Shown one piece after another: positions 18,132 to 27,278 of a stretch of 64,000 bases of DNA. The DNA comes from Rhizobacter sp. Root1221 (GTDB lineage Bacteria > Pseudomonadota > Gammaproteobacteria > Burkholderiales > Burkholderiaceae_C). Under the pieces are notes generated by a model that had not been told where the DNA came from, ran no database searches, and was given only the letters and a program-made list of their open reading frames with translations. Numbering within the stretch: the stretch's first letter is position 1; every line of letters starts with the position of its first letter. The position numbers were made by a program, and so were the translations under genes. The stretch covers positions 62,001 through 126,000 of the forward strand of contig NZ_LMDI01000075.1 of NCBI RefSeq assembly GCF_001425785.1, in the 5' to 3' direction.

Positions 18132-18662
18132 ATGTCCCAGACGATTGCCCTCGATGAAACCCCGTTCCTGCCGGCCGACGGCGCCAGCACCTCGTCCGCA
18201 CGCGCCATGGCGCTCGGGCACACGTCGGACTACCTGGCCTTCAAGCTCGGGAGCGAGGAGTACGGCATCGACATCCTGCGGGTGCAGGAAATCCGCTCCT
18301 TCGAACCGCCCACCCGCATGGCCAACGCCCCTCACGGCGTGTTGGGCGTGCTCGACCTGCGCGGCGTCATCGTGCCCGTGGTCGACCTGCGCCTGCACCT
18401 GCGGTTCGCCGAGGCGCGGTACGACAGCAACACGGTGGTGATCGTGCTCAGCGTCACCGGCCGGGTGGTGGGTGTCGTGGTGGACGGTGTATCCGACGTG
18501 ATCAGCCTCGGCCCGAAACAGATGCGGCCCGCACCCGGCTTCAATGCCCGGCTCTCCGCGGAGCACGTGATGGGCATCGGCACGATCGACCGCCGGATGC
18601 TGATCCTGGTCGACATCGACCCGCTGTTGTCGGACCCGGCGCTCGGATTACTGAACCCCTGA
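18132..18662 (+). CDS. cheW: Chemotaxis coupling protein CheW
   Basis: A 176-residue CheW-domain protein that couples chemoreceptors to CheA. The domain starts near residue 31 with DYLAFKLGSEEYGIDILRVQEIR and continues with VLGVLDLRGVIVPVVDLRLHL (receptor/CheA contact) and VVGVVVDGVSDVISL. About 25 extra residues precede the domain. It is followed by a chemoreceptor gene with its own promoter. The last codons overlap a 15-base tandem duplication that carries the stop. No cheA, cheY or other flagellar genes are in the window, so this is a satellite chemotaxis pair. Confidence 0.93.
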   Translation: MSQTIALDETPFLPADGASTSSARAMALGHTSDYLAFKLGSEEYGIDILRVQEIRSFEPPTRMANAPHGVLGVLDLRGVIVPVVDLRLHLRFAEARYDSNTVVIVLSVTGRVVGVVVDGVSDVISLGPKQMRPAPGFNARLSAEHVMGIGTIDRRMLILVDIDPLLSDPALGLLNP

Positions 18663-18680
18663 TCACTGAACCGCTGATCA
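18651..18680 (+). repeat. 15-base tandem duplication at the end of cheW
   Basis: CTGAACCCCTGATCA (18651-18665) is followed at once by CTGAACCGCTGATCA (18666-18680), one mismatch. The first copy carries the cheW stop codon, so the second is untranslated. The CTGATCA/TGATCAG ends can also pair as a weak hairpin. Confidence 0.85.
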
Positions 18681-18708
18681 GTTTGGCAAGGGCATATCTC
18701 ACACCCAC

Positions 18709-18735
18709 TCAAGTCGCGTGGACATTTTCCGATAA
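18709..18735 (+). promoter_or_regulatory. Sigma-28 (FliA) promoter of the chemoreceptor gene
   Basis: TCAAGTCG (18709-18716), an 11-base spacer, and TCCGATAA (18728-18735) match the FliA consensus TAAAGTTT-N11-GCCGATAA closely, including the whole CCGATAA core. It lies 95 bp before the GTG of the methyl-accepting protein, implying a leader of about 90 bases and co-regulation with flagellar late genes. Confidence 0.85.
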
Positions 18736-18830
18736 GAACTCAAACCTCTTGTCGCTCGGTCGGTCGCCAAGGGGTGGCCCGGGTTCATCGTGAATCCTGC
18801 CCGTGGGACCGGCCAGAGTGAGAGTGGATC

Positions 18831-20564
18831 GTGAATGTTTCCCAATTCAGCATCGGCAAACGCCTCGGGCTGTCCTTCCTGCTGATCCTGGCGATCACCG
18901 CACTGATCGGTGCGGTGGGCGTGTGGCGCCTGCAGACCCTGAAAGAAGCCAGCGTCCATTTGGCCACCGTGGAAATGGACCGCCGGGCGCTGACCCAGAG
19001 CTGGGCCTCGCTGATCCGCATGAACTGGGTGCGCGCCTCCGCGGCGCTCACGTCGAACGATGCGTCGTTGCAGGCCTCGCTCAAGCGCGAGATGGATGCC
19101 ACGTCCACCGAGATCGGCGACAAGCAAAAGCGCCTCGAATCGATGATCGACGAGGCCGATGGCGTCAAGATCCTCGAGGAGATCGCCCGGACCCGGGAGA
19201 TCTACCGCGTCAAGCGCGCCGCGCTGCAGAAACAGAAACAGGCCGGCGAGGACATCCTCGCGGCCGTGCAGAGTGACCTGCGCCCGCTGGCGGACACGTA
19301 CCTCGCGTCACTCGACACCCTTGAAAAGTTCATGGACGAACGGCTCGCCCGCAGCCAGGCGGACACGGTTGCCGCGGCCACCGCGAGCCAATGGCTGCTG
19401 GGCCTGGGTGCCCTCGTGGCCACCGCCCTCGGCATCCTCCTCGCGTGGCTCGCCACGAGGTCGATCACCCGCCCGGTGCGCCATGCCGCGGCCTCGGCCG
19501 AAGCCATCGCCCACGGTGACCTGACGGTGGCCATCGACACCGCCGGCCCCACCGAGACGGCACACCTGCTCACCGCGTTGCGTGACATGCGCGACCGGCT
19601 CGCCACCATCGTCACCGGCGTGCGCCAGAACGCCGAGTGCGTGGCCACGGCCTCGGCGGAAATCGCCACCGGCAACAACGACCTGAGCGCCCGCACCGAG
19701 GAACAGGCCAGCGCCATCGAGGAAACCTCGTCGTCGATGGAAGAACTGTCGAGCACCGTCAAGCAGAACGCCGACAACGCCTCCCAGGCCAACCAGATGG
19801 CGCTGCGGGCGTCGGAAGTGGCCGTCCAGGGCGGCGACGTGGTGGGGCGTGTGATCGAGACGATGAAGGGCATCAACGACAGCTCCAAGCGCATCGTCGA
19901 CATCATCAGCGTGATCGACGGCATCGCGTTCCAGACCAACATCCTCGCGCTGAACGCCGCGGTGGAAGCGGCGCGTGCCGGTGAACAGGGCCGCGGTTTC
20001 GCGGTGGTGGCCGGCGAGGTGCGTTCGCTCGCGCAGCGCAGCGCCGAAGCGGCCAAGGAAATCAAGACGCTGATCTCCACGAGCGTGGGGCGCGTCGAGC
20101 AAGGCACGGCCCTCGTGGACCAGGCGGGTGGGACGATGCACGAGGTGGTCACCGCCATCCGGCGCGTGACCGACATCGTGGGCGAGATCAGTTCAGCCAG
20201 CAGCGAACAGAGCCTCGGCGTGTCGCAGGTGGGTGAGGCGATGACCCAGATGGACCAGGCCACGCAGCAGAACGCGGCACTGGTCGAGGAATCGGCGGCT
20301 GCCGCCGAAAGCCTCAAGGTGCAGGCCCAACAACTGGTCGAAGCCGTGGCGGTGTTCAAGCTGGCTGGCGGCAAGGTGTCCAGCACCCCGGCGCCGATGG
20401 CCAAGGCGCCCCAGGCACCGGTGATCCAGCGGTCGATGGGCGGTTCGCCCACCGCGTCCCCCGCGAAGGTGATCCGACCGGCGTTCAAGCCGGCGGCCAC
20501 ACCCGCGCCTGTGCCGGCCACCCCGATGCCGAAGACGGGGACGGACGACTGGGAGTCGTTCTGA
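18831..20564 (+). CDS. Methyl-accepting chemotaxis protein with CheR-docking tail
   Basis: A 577-residue transmembrane chemoreceptor. TM1 spans about 12-32, a periplasmic four-helix-bundle-type sensor 35-185, TM2 188-208, then HAMP and the signalling domain, with hairpin tip [20 protein letters not shown] near 365-384. The ligand is not predictable. The chain ends in an Ala/Pro-rich linker (about 510-570) and the peptide DDWESF, whose DWESF resembles the NWETF pentapeptide that docks CheR and CheB. GTG start at 18831. Driven by the sigma-28 site at 18709. Confidence 0.95.
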   Translation: MNVSQFSIGKRLGLSFLLILAITALIGAVGVWRLQTLKEASVHLATVEMDRRALTQSWASLIRMNWVRASAALTSNDASLQASLKREMDATSTEIGDKQKRLESMIDEADGVKILEEIARTREIYRVKRAALQKQKQAGEDILAAVQSDLRPLADTYLASLDTLEKFMDERLARSQADTVAAATASQWLLGLGALVATALGILLAWLATRSITRPVRHAAASAEAIAHGDLTVAIDTAGPTETAHLLTALRDMRDRLATIVTGVRQNAECVATASAEIATGNNDLSARTEEQASAIEETSSSMEELSSTVKQNADNASQANQMALRASEVAVQGGDVVGRVIETMKGINDSSKRIVDIISVIDGIAFQTNILALNAAVEAARAGEQGRGFAVVAGEVRSLAQRSAEAAKEIKTLISTSVGRVEQGTALVDQAGGTMHEVVTAIRRVTDIVGEISSASSEQSLGVSQVGEAMTQMDQATQQNAALVEESAAAAESLKVQAQQLVEAVAVFKLAGGKVSSTPAPMAKAPQAPVIQRSMGGSPTASPAKVIRPAFKPAATPAPVPATPMPKTGTDDWESF

Positions 20565-20593
20565 GTTGACCGAGCAAGTCTTCCCGGCGAAGG

Positions 20594-20760
20594 CCCACTG
20601 CTGCCCGGGGAAAATCTCGGTCATCCCGGCGAACGCCGGGATCTCCAGCGGTGGACGGGAACGCTGCTGTTGAGCGAGAAGGTGGAGATCCCGGCCTGCG
20701 CCGGGACGACAGGGCTGAACTTGCCGCTCAGCGCTCAAACTTTCCCCGGACAGCAGTGAG
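20594..20760. repeat. Nested palindromic repeat element (REP/BIME-like), copy 1
   Basis: Two nested inverted repeats between convergent genes. Outer arms 20594-20613 and 20741-20760 match 18 of 20; inner arms 20621-20647 and 20683-20709 match 24 of 27. Each inner arm is itself a hairpin built on CCCGGCG...GCCGGG. The inner arm recurs at 27098 and 27243. It may stabilise or end the convergent transcripts from 20564 and 20785. Confidence 0.85.
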
Positions 20761-20784
20761 CGAAGACCGGGGAGGACCGGGTAC

Positions 20785-22497
20785 TCAACCCTTTTCCTGG
20801 TCCTGCAACAAGCGCCACATCACCTTGCCAGAGCCGGACTTCGGCAACGCGTCGACGAACTGCACGATCTTCGGCACCTTGTAGGCCGCCATGTGGTCCT
20901 TGGCCCAGCCCGTGATGTCCTCGGCCGAGGTCTTGCCCTTCGCGTCCGCACGGAGCACCACGACGGCCTTGACCGTTTCACCACGATAGGCGTCGGACGC
21001 CGAGATGATGCAGGCCTCCTGCACGGCAGGGTGCTTGTACAACAGCATCTCCACCTCGGCCGGCCACACCTTGAAGCCGCTCGCATTGATCATGCGTTTC
21101 AGGCGGTCGGTGATGAAGAAGTAACCTTCATCGTCCATGCGCCCGAGGTCGCCGGTACGAAAGAACGACTTGCCGCCGATGTCCACGAACGCCGCGGCGG
21201 TGGCTTCCGGCTGGTTCCAGTAGCCCTTGAACACCTGCCGGCCATGGCTGATGATCTCGCCCACCTCGCCGGGGGGCAGCTCCTTCAGCGTGAGCGGGTC
21301 CACCACGCGCGAGTCGACGCTGTAGGTGGGGATGCCGAGGCACTGCTGCTTCGCGCGCTCCGGCGGGTTCGCGTGCGTGGCGGCACAGGTTTCGGTGAGG
21401 CCGTACCCTTCCGCGAACACCAGACCGAACTCCTCCAGCAGGCGCTCGGCCACGGCCTGCGGCATGGAGGCCCCGCCCCCGTTCAGCACCTTCAGGCTGC
21501 TCAGGTCGAAGCGCTTGTAGTTCGGGCTGCCGAACAGGTCGATGATCATCGTGGGAATGCAGGTGAAGTGTGTCACCCGGTAACGCGAGATCATGCGGCC
21601 GGCGAGTTCGCGATCCCAGCGCGGCAGCACGACCACCGTGCTGCCGGCATACACCGATGCGCACACGATGCCCACCATGCCGGTGATGTGGAACATGGGC
21701 ACCACCCCGAGGCTGACCGTCTCGGCACTGCCGTGCGCCCACTGGATGCCCACCGTGTTCGACATCACGGTGCCATGCGTGTGGATGCAGCCCTTCGGGT
21801 TGCCGGTGGTGCCCGAGGTGTAGGGCAGCACGGCCATGTCGTCGGGGCCTGCGGTGTGCGGGCCAGGCACGTGCTTCTCGGCCAGCACGTTGGTCCAGCG
21901 CACGAACTGCGTGGCGGGTGACGACTCGGGGAGCGGCGGGTCCAGCCGGAGCCAGGCCTCGATGGGCGCGGGCGGTGCCAGGTCGGCATCGATCGGTCCT
22001 TGAGGCAAGGCGTCGGTGAAGCGGGTCACCAGCACGTGCTGCAGGCGCTGGGCCTCAGGCACGGCAGCATTGGCAGCGGCCACGACCGCCGCACCATCGG
22101 CCGTGCAGATCGCGACACGGGCGGCCGGGTCGGTGATGTAGTGGCCGAACTCCTCGGCCTTGTTCATCGGGTTGACGGGCACCACCACCGCATCGGCGCG
22201 CAGGATGCCGTAGTACGCGGCCACGAACTGCGGGCAGTTCTGCATGTAGAGCATCACGCGGTCGCCCTTTTTCACGCCCACGTGCTGCAGCCACCCCGCG
22301 ATGGCCTCGGCCTGTTCGCGCAGCGCCGCGTAGCTCAGTGCCTCCCCGAAAAAAACGAGCGCAGCCTTCTGCGGGAACCGCCGCGCGGAGACCTCGAGGT
22401 TGAACCACAACGACGTGGACGGCACGGCCAGGTCACGGGGCAGGCGCTTCGGCCAGATGCGTTCGTGGGGACGGAGGGCAGCAGTCTCGGTGGGCAC
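20785..22497 (-). CDS. AMP-dependent long-chain acyl-CoA synthetase
   Basis: A 570-residue acyl-activating enzyme (ANL superfamily) that forms acyl-CoA through an acyl-adenylate. Core motifs are intact: P-loop YTSGTTGNPKGCIHTHG (about 225-241), GYGLTETC (near 355), the adenylate-binding YFFITDRLKRMINASGFKVWPAEVE hinge and the catalytic lysine in PKSGSGKVMWRLL at the C-terminus. Substrate is probably a fatty or aromatic acid; the sequence does not decide. Divergent from the dehydrogenase-like lipoprotein gene. Confidence 0.93.
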   Translation of the reverse strand: MPTETAALRPHERIWPKRLPRDLAVPSTSLWFNLEVSARRFPQKAALVFFGEALSYAALREQAEAIAGWLQHVGVKKGDRVMLYMQNCPQFVAAYYGILRADAVVVPVNPMNKAEEFGHYITDPAARVAICTADGAAVVAAANAAVPEAQRLQHVLVTRFTDALPQGPIDADLAPPAPIEAWLRLDPPLPESSPATQFVRWTNVLAEKHVPGPHTAGPDDMAVLPYTSGTTGNPKGCIHTHGTVMSNTVGIQWAHGSAETVSLGVVPMFHITGMVGIVCASVYAGSTVVVLPRWDRELAGRMISRYRVTHFTCIPTMIIDLFGSPNYKRFDLSSLKVLNGGGASMPQAVAERLLEEFGLVFAEGYGLTETCAATHANPPERAKQQCLGIPTYSVDSRVVDPLTLKELPPGEVGEIISHGRQVFKGYWNQPEATAAAFVDIGGKSFFRTGDLGRMDDEGYFFITDRLKRMINASGFKVWPAEVEMLLYKHPAVQEACIISASDAYRGETVKAVVVLRADAKGKTSAEDITGWAKDHMAAYKVPKIVQFVDALPKSGSGKVMWRLLQDQEKG

Positions 22498-22711
22498 GGG
22501 ATCTCCTGGTTCTTTTGGTGGTCTCAGAGGTATAGCCGAAGCCCGTGAATCCGCCTGTCACGGGTACGACCCGGCCGATCAGTGGAAACCCTGGACGACC
22601 GGTCAGCGGACAGTGCGGAACCTCGCGAGGTCATCGGACAATCGGTTGCGCAGCAGTCACCGATCTGTGGCACAACTGCAGCGGCAAGCGTACTCAAGGG
22701 AAAAGACAAAC

Positions 22712-24241
22712 ATGGCAAAACATTCGAAGGCGCAACTCATCGCGCTGTGGGCGTGCGTGGGCGGTCTGGTCGCCGCGTGTGGCGGCGGTTCCGGCGGTGA
22801 CCTGTCATCGCCACCTCCCCCCCCCGCCGGCACGCCGGGATCGGGCGGCGGGACCGTTGGCGGCGGCGGCACGCCGCCCGCGCCGCCGCCGCCCGGGGGT
22901 GGTGGTGTGGGTGCGCAAGACCCCACGGTCACCCTGACCTCCCCCGCCAACTTCACCGACGGGCTCACCGGCACCATCTCGCTGACGGCCACGGCCACCG
23001 ACAACGTGGGCGTGGCCGGCGTGGAATTCCAGGTGGACGGCGTGGCCGTCGGCGCCGAGGACACCACGGCGCCCTATTCGGTTTCGCTCGACACGGCCGA
23101 TTTCGCCGCGGGCCAGCACATCGTCCGCGCCCGCGCCCGAGACACCTCGAACAACCGCTCCACCTGGGGCACCGCCACCGTGCGTTTCGGCGGCACCGCC
23201 GCGGTGGCCAAGGGGTTCACGAAAGACGAGACCTGGATCACCGGCCTGACCAAGGCCACGTCCATCGCCCAGGCACCGGACGGCCGGCTGTTCATCGCCG
23301 AACAGGGTGGTGCCGTGCGCGTGGTCAAGAATGGCACGCGCCTGGCCACGCCCTTCACCACCGTGGTGTCGGATGAAAACGGCGAACGCGGGGCGATCGG
23401 CATCGCGCTGCACCCGCAGTTCGCCACCAACAACTACGTCTACGTCCACTACACCACCAAGTCCAGCCCGCACGGCCGCATCAGCCGTTTCACGGCCAAC
23501 GGCGACGTCGCGTTCGCGAACAGCGAGGAAATCCTCTTCGAACTGCCCGCGCTGAGCAGCGCCACGAACCACAACGGCGGGGCCATCCACTTCGGCGCAG
23601 ACGGCAAGCTGTACGTGGGCGTGGGCGACAACGCCGACGGCAGCCGCTCGCCGCTGCTCACCAGCGTGTTCGGCAAGATCCTGCGGCTCAACGACGACGG
23701 CGCCATCCCCACCGACAACCCGCACTACGCCACCACCACCGGCCAGGCTCAGGCCATCTGGGCGCGCGGGCTGCGCAACCCGTTCACATTCGCGGTGCAG
23801 CCCACCACGGGCACGCTGTACATCAACGACGTGGGCGAAAACACCTGGGAAGAGGTCAACGTGGGCGCCGCAGGTGCCAACTACGGCTGGCCCGCCACCG
23901 AGGGGGACACCACCGCCGCCGGCATCACCGCGCCGCTGTTCTCGTACCGGCACGCGGCCACCGTCCCACCGGGCACCGGCAAGGGCGGGTTCATCACCGG
24001 CCAGTCGATCGTGGGCGGCACGTTCTACCCGTCGGGGGGCACGTTCCCGGTGGCCTACCAGGGCAGCTACTTCTTCGCCGACTTCCTGAGCCGCATCGTG
24101 GGCCGGCTCGACCCGGCGAACGGACACGCCGCATCCGTCTTCGCCAACATGACGGGCATGCCGGTGGACGTGCTGGCCGGCAACGACGGGGCGCTGTACG
24201 TGCTGTACCGCGGCAGCATCGCCCGCATCACCGCCCCGTGA
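22712..24241 (+). CDS. PQQ-type sugar dehydrogenase-like lipoprotein with Ig-like domain
   Basis: A 509-residue exported protein. A lipoprotein signal ends GLVAAC (Cys23), then a Gly/Pro-rich linker (about 24-68), an Ig-like domain of the cell-surface type (about 70-160, VTLTSPANFTDGLTG...VGVAGVEFQVDGVAVG), then a six-bladed propeller of the glucose/sorbosone dehydrogenase family (about 170-509; SIAQAPDGRLFIAEQGGAVRV, GERGAIGIALHPQF, NHNGGAIHFGADGKLYVGVGDN). The enzyme oxidises sugars or sugar alcohols with PQQ in soluble GDH; cofactor and substrate are not proven here. ATG at 22712 follows AAGGGAAAAG. Confidence 0.88.
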   Translation: MAKHSKAQLIALWACVGGLVAACGGGSGGDLSSPPPPPAGTPGSGGGTVGGGGTPPAPPPPGGGGVGAQDPTVTLTSPANFTDGLTGTISLTATATDNVGVAGVEFQVDGVAVGAEDTTAPYSVSLDTADFAAGQHIVRARARDTSNNRSTWGTATVRFGGTAAVAKGFTKDETWITGLTKATSIAQAPDGRLFIAEQGGAVRVVKNGTRLATPFTTVVSDENGERGAIGIALHPQFATNNYVYVHYTTKSSPHGRISRFTANGDVAFANSEEILFELPALSSATNHNGGAIHFGADGKLYVGVGDNADGSRSPLLTSVFGKILRLNDDGAIPTDNPHYATTTGQAQAIWARGLRNPFTFAVQPTTGTLYINDVGENTWEEVNVGAAGANYGWPATEGDTTAAGITAPLFSYRHAATVPPGTGKGGFITGQSIVGGTFYPSGGTFPVAYQGSYFFADFLSRIVGRLDPANGHAASVFANMTGMPVDVLAGNDGALYVLYRGSIARITAP

Positions 24242-24275
24242 CACCGGGCTGGGCCGCATCTTGCTATAGCAGCCC

Positions 24276-24815
24276 ATGGCCGCCGTCGCGCATGCTCCCG
24301 TCCCCGCGCGCCTGCGCTCGGGGGCACCGGCCATCCTGGACATCGAGGCGTCGGGGTTCGGCCGGGCCAGCTACCCCATCGAAGTAGGTTACATCCTGGG
24401 GGACGGCACCAGCTTCTGCACGCTGATCAGGCCAGCGCCCACCTGGACCCACTGGGACACCAGCGCGGAATCCGTGCACCACATTCCCCGCGCCACGCTC
24501 GACCGGCACGGGCGCTCGGTGGCCGAGGTGGCCGCCACGCTGAACGAGCGCCTGCGCGGGCAGACGCTGTTCAGCGACGGCTGGGGGCACGACTACCCGT
24601 GGCTGTCGGCCTTGTTCGAGGAAGCCGGTTGTGTGCCGCTGTTCCGCCTGGACAGCTTGCGCAAGCTGTTGTCCGAGGACGAAGCGACACGCTGGCAGCG
24701 CACGCGTGACCGCATCAGCGGTGAGTTTTCACTGGCGCGGCACCGGGCCAGCACGGATGCCTGGCTGTTGCAGCAGACGTGGCTGCGGGTTCAGGAAGAG
24801 GCCGGGGCCGACTGA
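24276..24815 (+). CDS. DEDD-type 3'-5' exonuclease-like protein
   Basis: A 179-residue RNase H-fold exonuclease-like protein. It opens with ILDIEASGFG (residues 20-29, the DxE motif), has DTSAESVHHIPRATL (66-80), FSDGWGHDYPWL (a further acidic site near 99-110) and ends with RHRASTDAWLL (about 158-168), where H and D complete the DEDDh set. It probably degrades a nucleic-acid end or oligonucleotide. Single gene, 34 bp after the dehydrogenase-like gene. Confidence 0.85.
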   Translation: MAAVAHAPVPARLRSGAPAILDIEASGFGRASYPIEVGYILGDGTSFCTLIRPAPTWTHWDTSAESVHHIPRATLDRHGRSVAEVAATLNERLRGQTLFSDGWGHDYPWLSALFEEAGCVPLFRLDSLRKLLSEDEATRWQRTRDRISGEFSLARHRASTDAWLLQQTWLRVQEEAGAD

Positions 24816-24854
24816 GAAGGCGTGCTGCAGCCGGGCCAGCCAGGCCGATGTATG

Positions 24855-26657
24855 TCACCACTCCTCTTCCCGCCGCAGCTGCGCACACTGCGGGTGGTCG
24901 ACCAGGGCACCCTGAGTGCACACCCGCCGCATGCAGCTGGACATGGATCCGCTGCTGCGGGCGTTGCAGGTGTCGCGCGGGGTGGGTGCCGCCGCGGTGT
25001 CCGGGGTGGTGGCCGGCTTGGGTTTCGGGCGCGGTACCGCGGGTGCGGCCGCACGCGGCGTGGCCGCAGTCGTTGGCGCGGGGACCACGGCCACGGCGGA
25101 GGCCGGTGCCGGGGCAGGCACGACGGCGCTGGCCGCCCAGTTGGGAACCGCGATGGTCGGGATGCTGGCCGGTACGGCAGCCACTGGCGCCGGGGCCGGC
25201 ACCGGTGCAGGCGCCGGGGCGGTGGGGGCCACGATCACTGGTACCGGGGCGGGTGCAGGTGCGGGCGCAGGTGCGGCCACCACCGGGGCGACGGGTCCGT
25301 TGAAGCGGTCTTTCAGCAGCACATAGCCGAGGCCCAGCACCAGCAGCACGACCACGGCGAGCGCCCCGAGCACCAGTGCCGTGCGGGACGATGGGGCGGC
25401 GGCGGCCGGCTCGTCGTCGCCGTCGTCGAACAACGGGGGCAGCGCCCGCGACGTGCGCGGTGGTGCCGCGGGCGGTTGCGGGGTGGGAGACGGTGCGGCG
25501 ACTGGCGGAGACGCCGGCGGCGGGCTGACGGGCAGTGCGGCGGCGGGACCGGCCGGCTGCGTGGGCGCCGACTGGGTGACGACGGTGAGTTCCAGGTCCA
25601 CCGGCGCGGCCGCGGGGGCCGAGCCGCCGGACTGGTGCGTGCGGTCCCAGCCCGGCGGCGCGGCGCGGGTGGGTTCGGTGTCGACCACGGGCGGCGGCGT
25701 GACCACCGTTTGCGGCGGGTCGAAGCGGCCTTCGAGTGCGTCGCGGAACTGCTGCACGTTCTGGGGCCGGGTGTGCGGGCTGACCGTGAGCGCCCAGTCG
25801 ATCGCCTTGAGCACCTTCAGCGGCATGCTGCCGGTGTGCTCGCGGCCCAGCGACGTGAGCGGCTTCTGGTCATCGTGGACCGCACGCGACGCCGACGGCG
25901 AGGGCGGGCGGCCCGTCACGACGAAGTGCAACACCGCGCCGAGTGCGTACAGGTCGGTCCACGGGCCTTGGCGCAGGTGGCCCACGTCGGCGTACTGCTC
26001 GATGGGCGCATAGCTCGGCTTGAGCACGGCGGTGAGGGATTGCGTGCGGTCGCCGATCACGGCGCGGGCCGCGCCGAAGTCGAGCAGCACGGGTGGGCCG
26101 TCGGGCAGCAGCAGGATGTTGTCGGGGGCGATGTCGCGGTGGTAGACGCTTTCCTTGTGCAGCACTTCCATGGCCCCGAGCAGCGGGTCCACGAGGCCGC
26201 GGAGCCAGCCTTCGTCGGGCACCTGCAGCATCGAGCGGCGCTCTTCCTTGAGCGTGCGGCCCGGGTAGAACGGCATGGCCATGTACGCCGTGCCGTTGGC
26301 CTCCCAGAAGCGGTACACCTTGACGAGCGACGCGTGGTTGAAGCGCGCCAGCAGCTTGGCCTCGTTGACGAACGAGCGCAGGCCGATGTTGAACGTGTCC
26401 TGGTGCATGCTGGAGCGCACCGACACCTCGGTGCCACGCCCGCGCGCCGCCATCATGGACGGCATGTACTCCTTGACGGCTACCAGGCGGTCGAGGGCAT
26501 GGTCCATCGCGAGGTAGACGATGCCGAAGCCGCCCACGCCGAGCACCCGGAGGATCTCGAATTCGGCGAGGCGCGTGCCGATGGGCAGCGCATCGTGTTC
26601 GTCCTGCAGCGGGGCGCTGGCACCGGTGCTCGTGGTCGGGGGAAGGCTCGCGGACAT
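24855..26657 (-). CDS. Membrane-anchored Ser/Thr protein kinase with Ala/Pro-rich periplasmic tail
   Basis: A 600-residue Hanks-type kinase. The N-terminal domain (about 30-310) has the glycine loop GVGGFGIVYLA, ATP-lysine 62 in VAVKEY, catalytic HRDIAPDN (Asp175) and DFG (193-195). An acidic Pro-rich linker follows, then one membrane span (about 427-448) and a tail made mostly of AP/PAP repeats (455-560). The last 30 residues hold four cysteines (CNARSSGSMSSCMRRVCTQG...PQC), which may form disulfides. ATG at 26657 was chosen; an upstream start adds 21 unrelated residues. Divergent from ppnP; targets unknown. Confidence 0.93.
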   Translation of the reverse strand: MSASLPPTTSTGASAPLQDEHDALPIGTRLAEFEILRVLGVGGFGIVYLAMDHALDRLVAVKEYMPSMMAARGRGTEVSVRSSMHQDTFNIGLRSFVNEAKLLARFNHASLVKVYRFWEANGTAYMAMPFYPGRTLKEERRSMLQVPDEGWLRGLVDPLLGAMEVLHKESVYHRDIAPDNILLLPDGPPVLLDFGAARAVIGDRTQSLTAVLKPSYAPIEQYADVGHLRQGPWTDLYALGAVLHFVVTGRPPSPSASRAVHDDQKPLTSLGREHTGSMPLKVLKAIDWALTVSPHTRPQNVQQFRDALEGRFDPPQTVVTPPPVVDTEPTRAAPPGWDRTHQSGGSAPAAAPVDLELTVVTQSAPTQPAGPAAALPVSPPPASPPVAAPSPTPQPPAAPPRTSRALPPLFDDGDDEPAAAAPSSRTALVLGALAVVVLLVLGLGYVLLKDRFNGPVAPVVAAPAPAPAPAPVPVIVAPTAPAPAPVPAPAPVAAVPASIPTIAVPNWAASAVVPAPAPASAVAVVPAPTTAATPRAAAPAVPRPKPKPATTPDTAAAPTPRDTCNARSSGSMSSCMRRVCTQGALVDHPQCAQLRREEEW

Positions 26658-26743
26658 GGGGCGAGAGCTTATCGCAGCGCAAGCGGCCACCGCCCCCCTC
26701 TTTCCGGTGTCTAAAATCACGGATCCTTCTACAAATACGCCCC

Positions 26744-27067
26744 ATGAGCACCACCATCACCCAGAGCCTGGCCGGCAAGGTCAGCACCAAGGCCAACGTC
26801 TACTTCGACGGCAAGTGCGTCTCGCACAGCATCGAACTCGCCGACGGCACCAAGAAAAGCGTCGGCGTGATCCTCCCCGCCACGCTGAACTTCGGCACCG
26901 GCGCCCCGGAAATCATGGAACTGATCGACGGCACCTGCCGCGTGAAGCTCAAGGGCGAGACGGAATGGACCACCTACACGGGCGGGCAGTCGTTCAACGT
27001 GCCGGGCAACTCGTCGTTCGACATCGAAGTGACCGCCGCGGTCCACTACGTCTGCCATTTCGGTTGA
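26744..27067 (+). CDS. ppnP: Pyrimidine/purine nucleoside phosphorylase
   Basis: A 107-residue cupin of the PpnP (YaiE, DUF1255) family, which phosphorolyses nucleosides to free base and ribose 1-phosphate. Diagnostic segments are KANVYFDGKCVSHSIELADGTKKSVGVILPATLNFGT, EIMELIDGTCRVKL and the closing SFNVPGNSSFDIEV...HYVCHFG. Length is typical. A palindromic repeat follows 27 bp downstream in place of a simple terminator. Confidence 0.95.
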   Translation: MSTTITQSLAGKVSTKANVYFDGKCVSHSIELADGTKKSVGVILPATLNFGTGAPEIMELIDGTCRVKLKGETEWTTYTGGQSFNVPGNSSFDIEVTAAVHYVCHFG

Positions 27068-27097
27068 TCCTGCCCCGTCACCCCATCCAAGGAACAG

Positions 27098-27278
27098 GCT
27101 GTCGCCCCGGCGCAGGCCGGGGTCTCCACCGGTGCCAAGCATCCGGGCGGTGGCGGTTGTCTGGCTTGGGGTACCGCTGGGCCGCTGTCGTCGAGCGCCA
27201 GGGGGTGTCAACCGAGGCGCTGAACACGAGCCTTTCCCGCTGACCGGTGGGGATCCCGGCCTCCGCCGGGACGACAGG
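27098..27278. repeat. Palindromic repeat element, copy 2
   Basis: Inverted arms 27098-27133 and 27243-27278 match at 31 of 36 positions and enclose 109 bp. The core of the right arm differs from the inner arm of the 20.6 kb element at two of 27 positions, so both belong to one dispersed family. A further partial half (CCTGTCATCCCGG) lies at 27291-27303. Located between convergent ppnP and murB. Confidence 0.85.
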
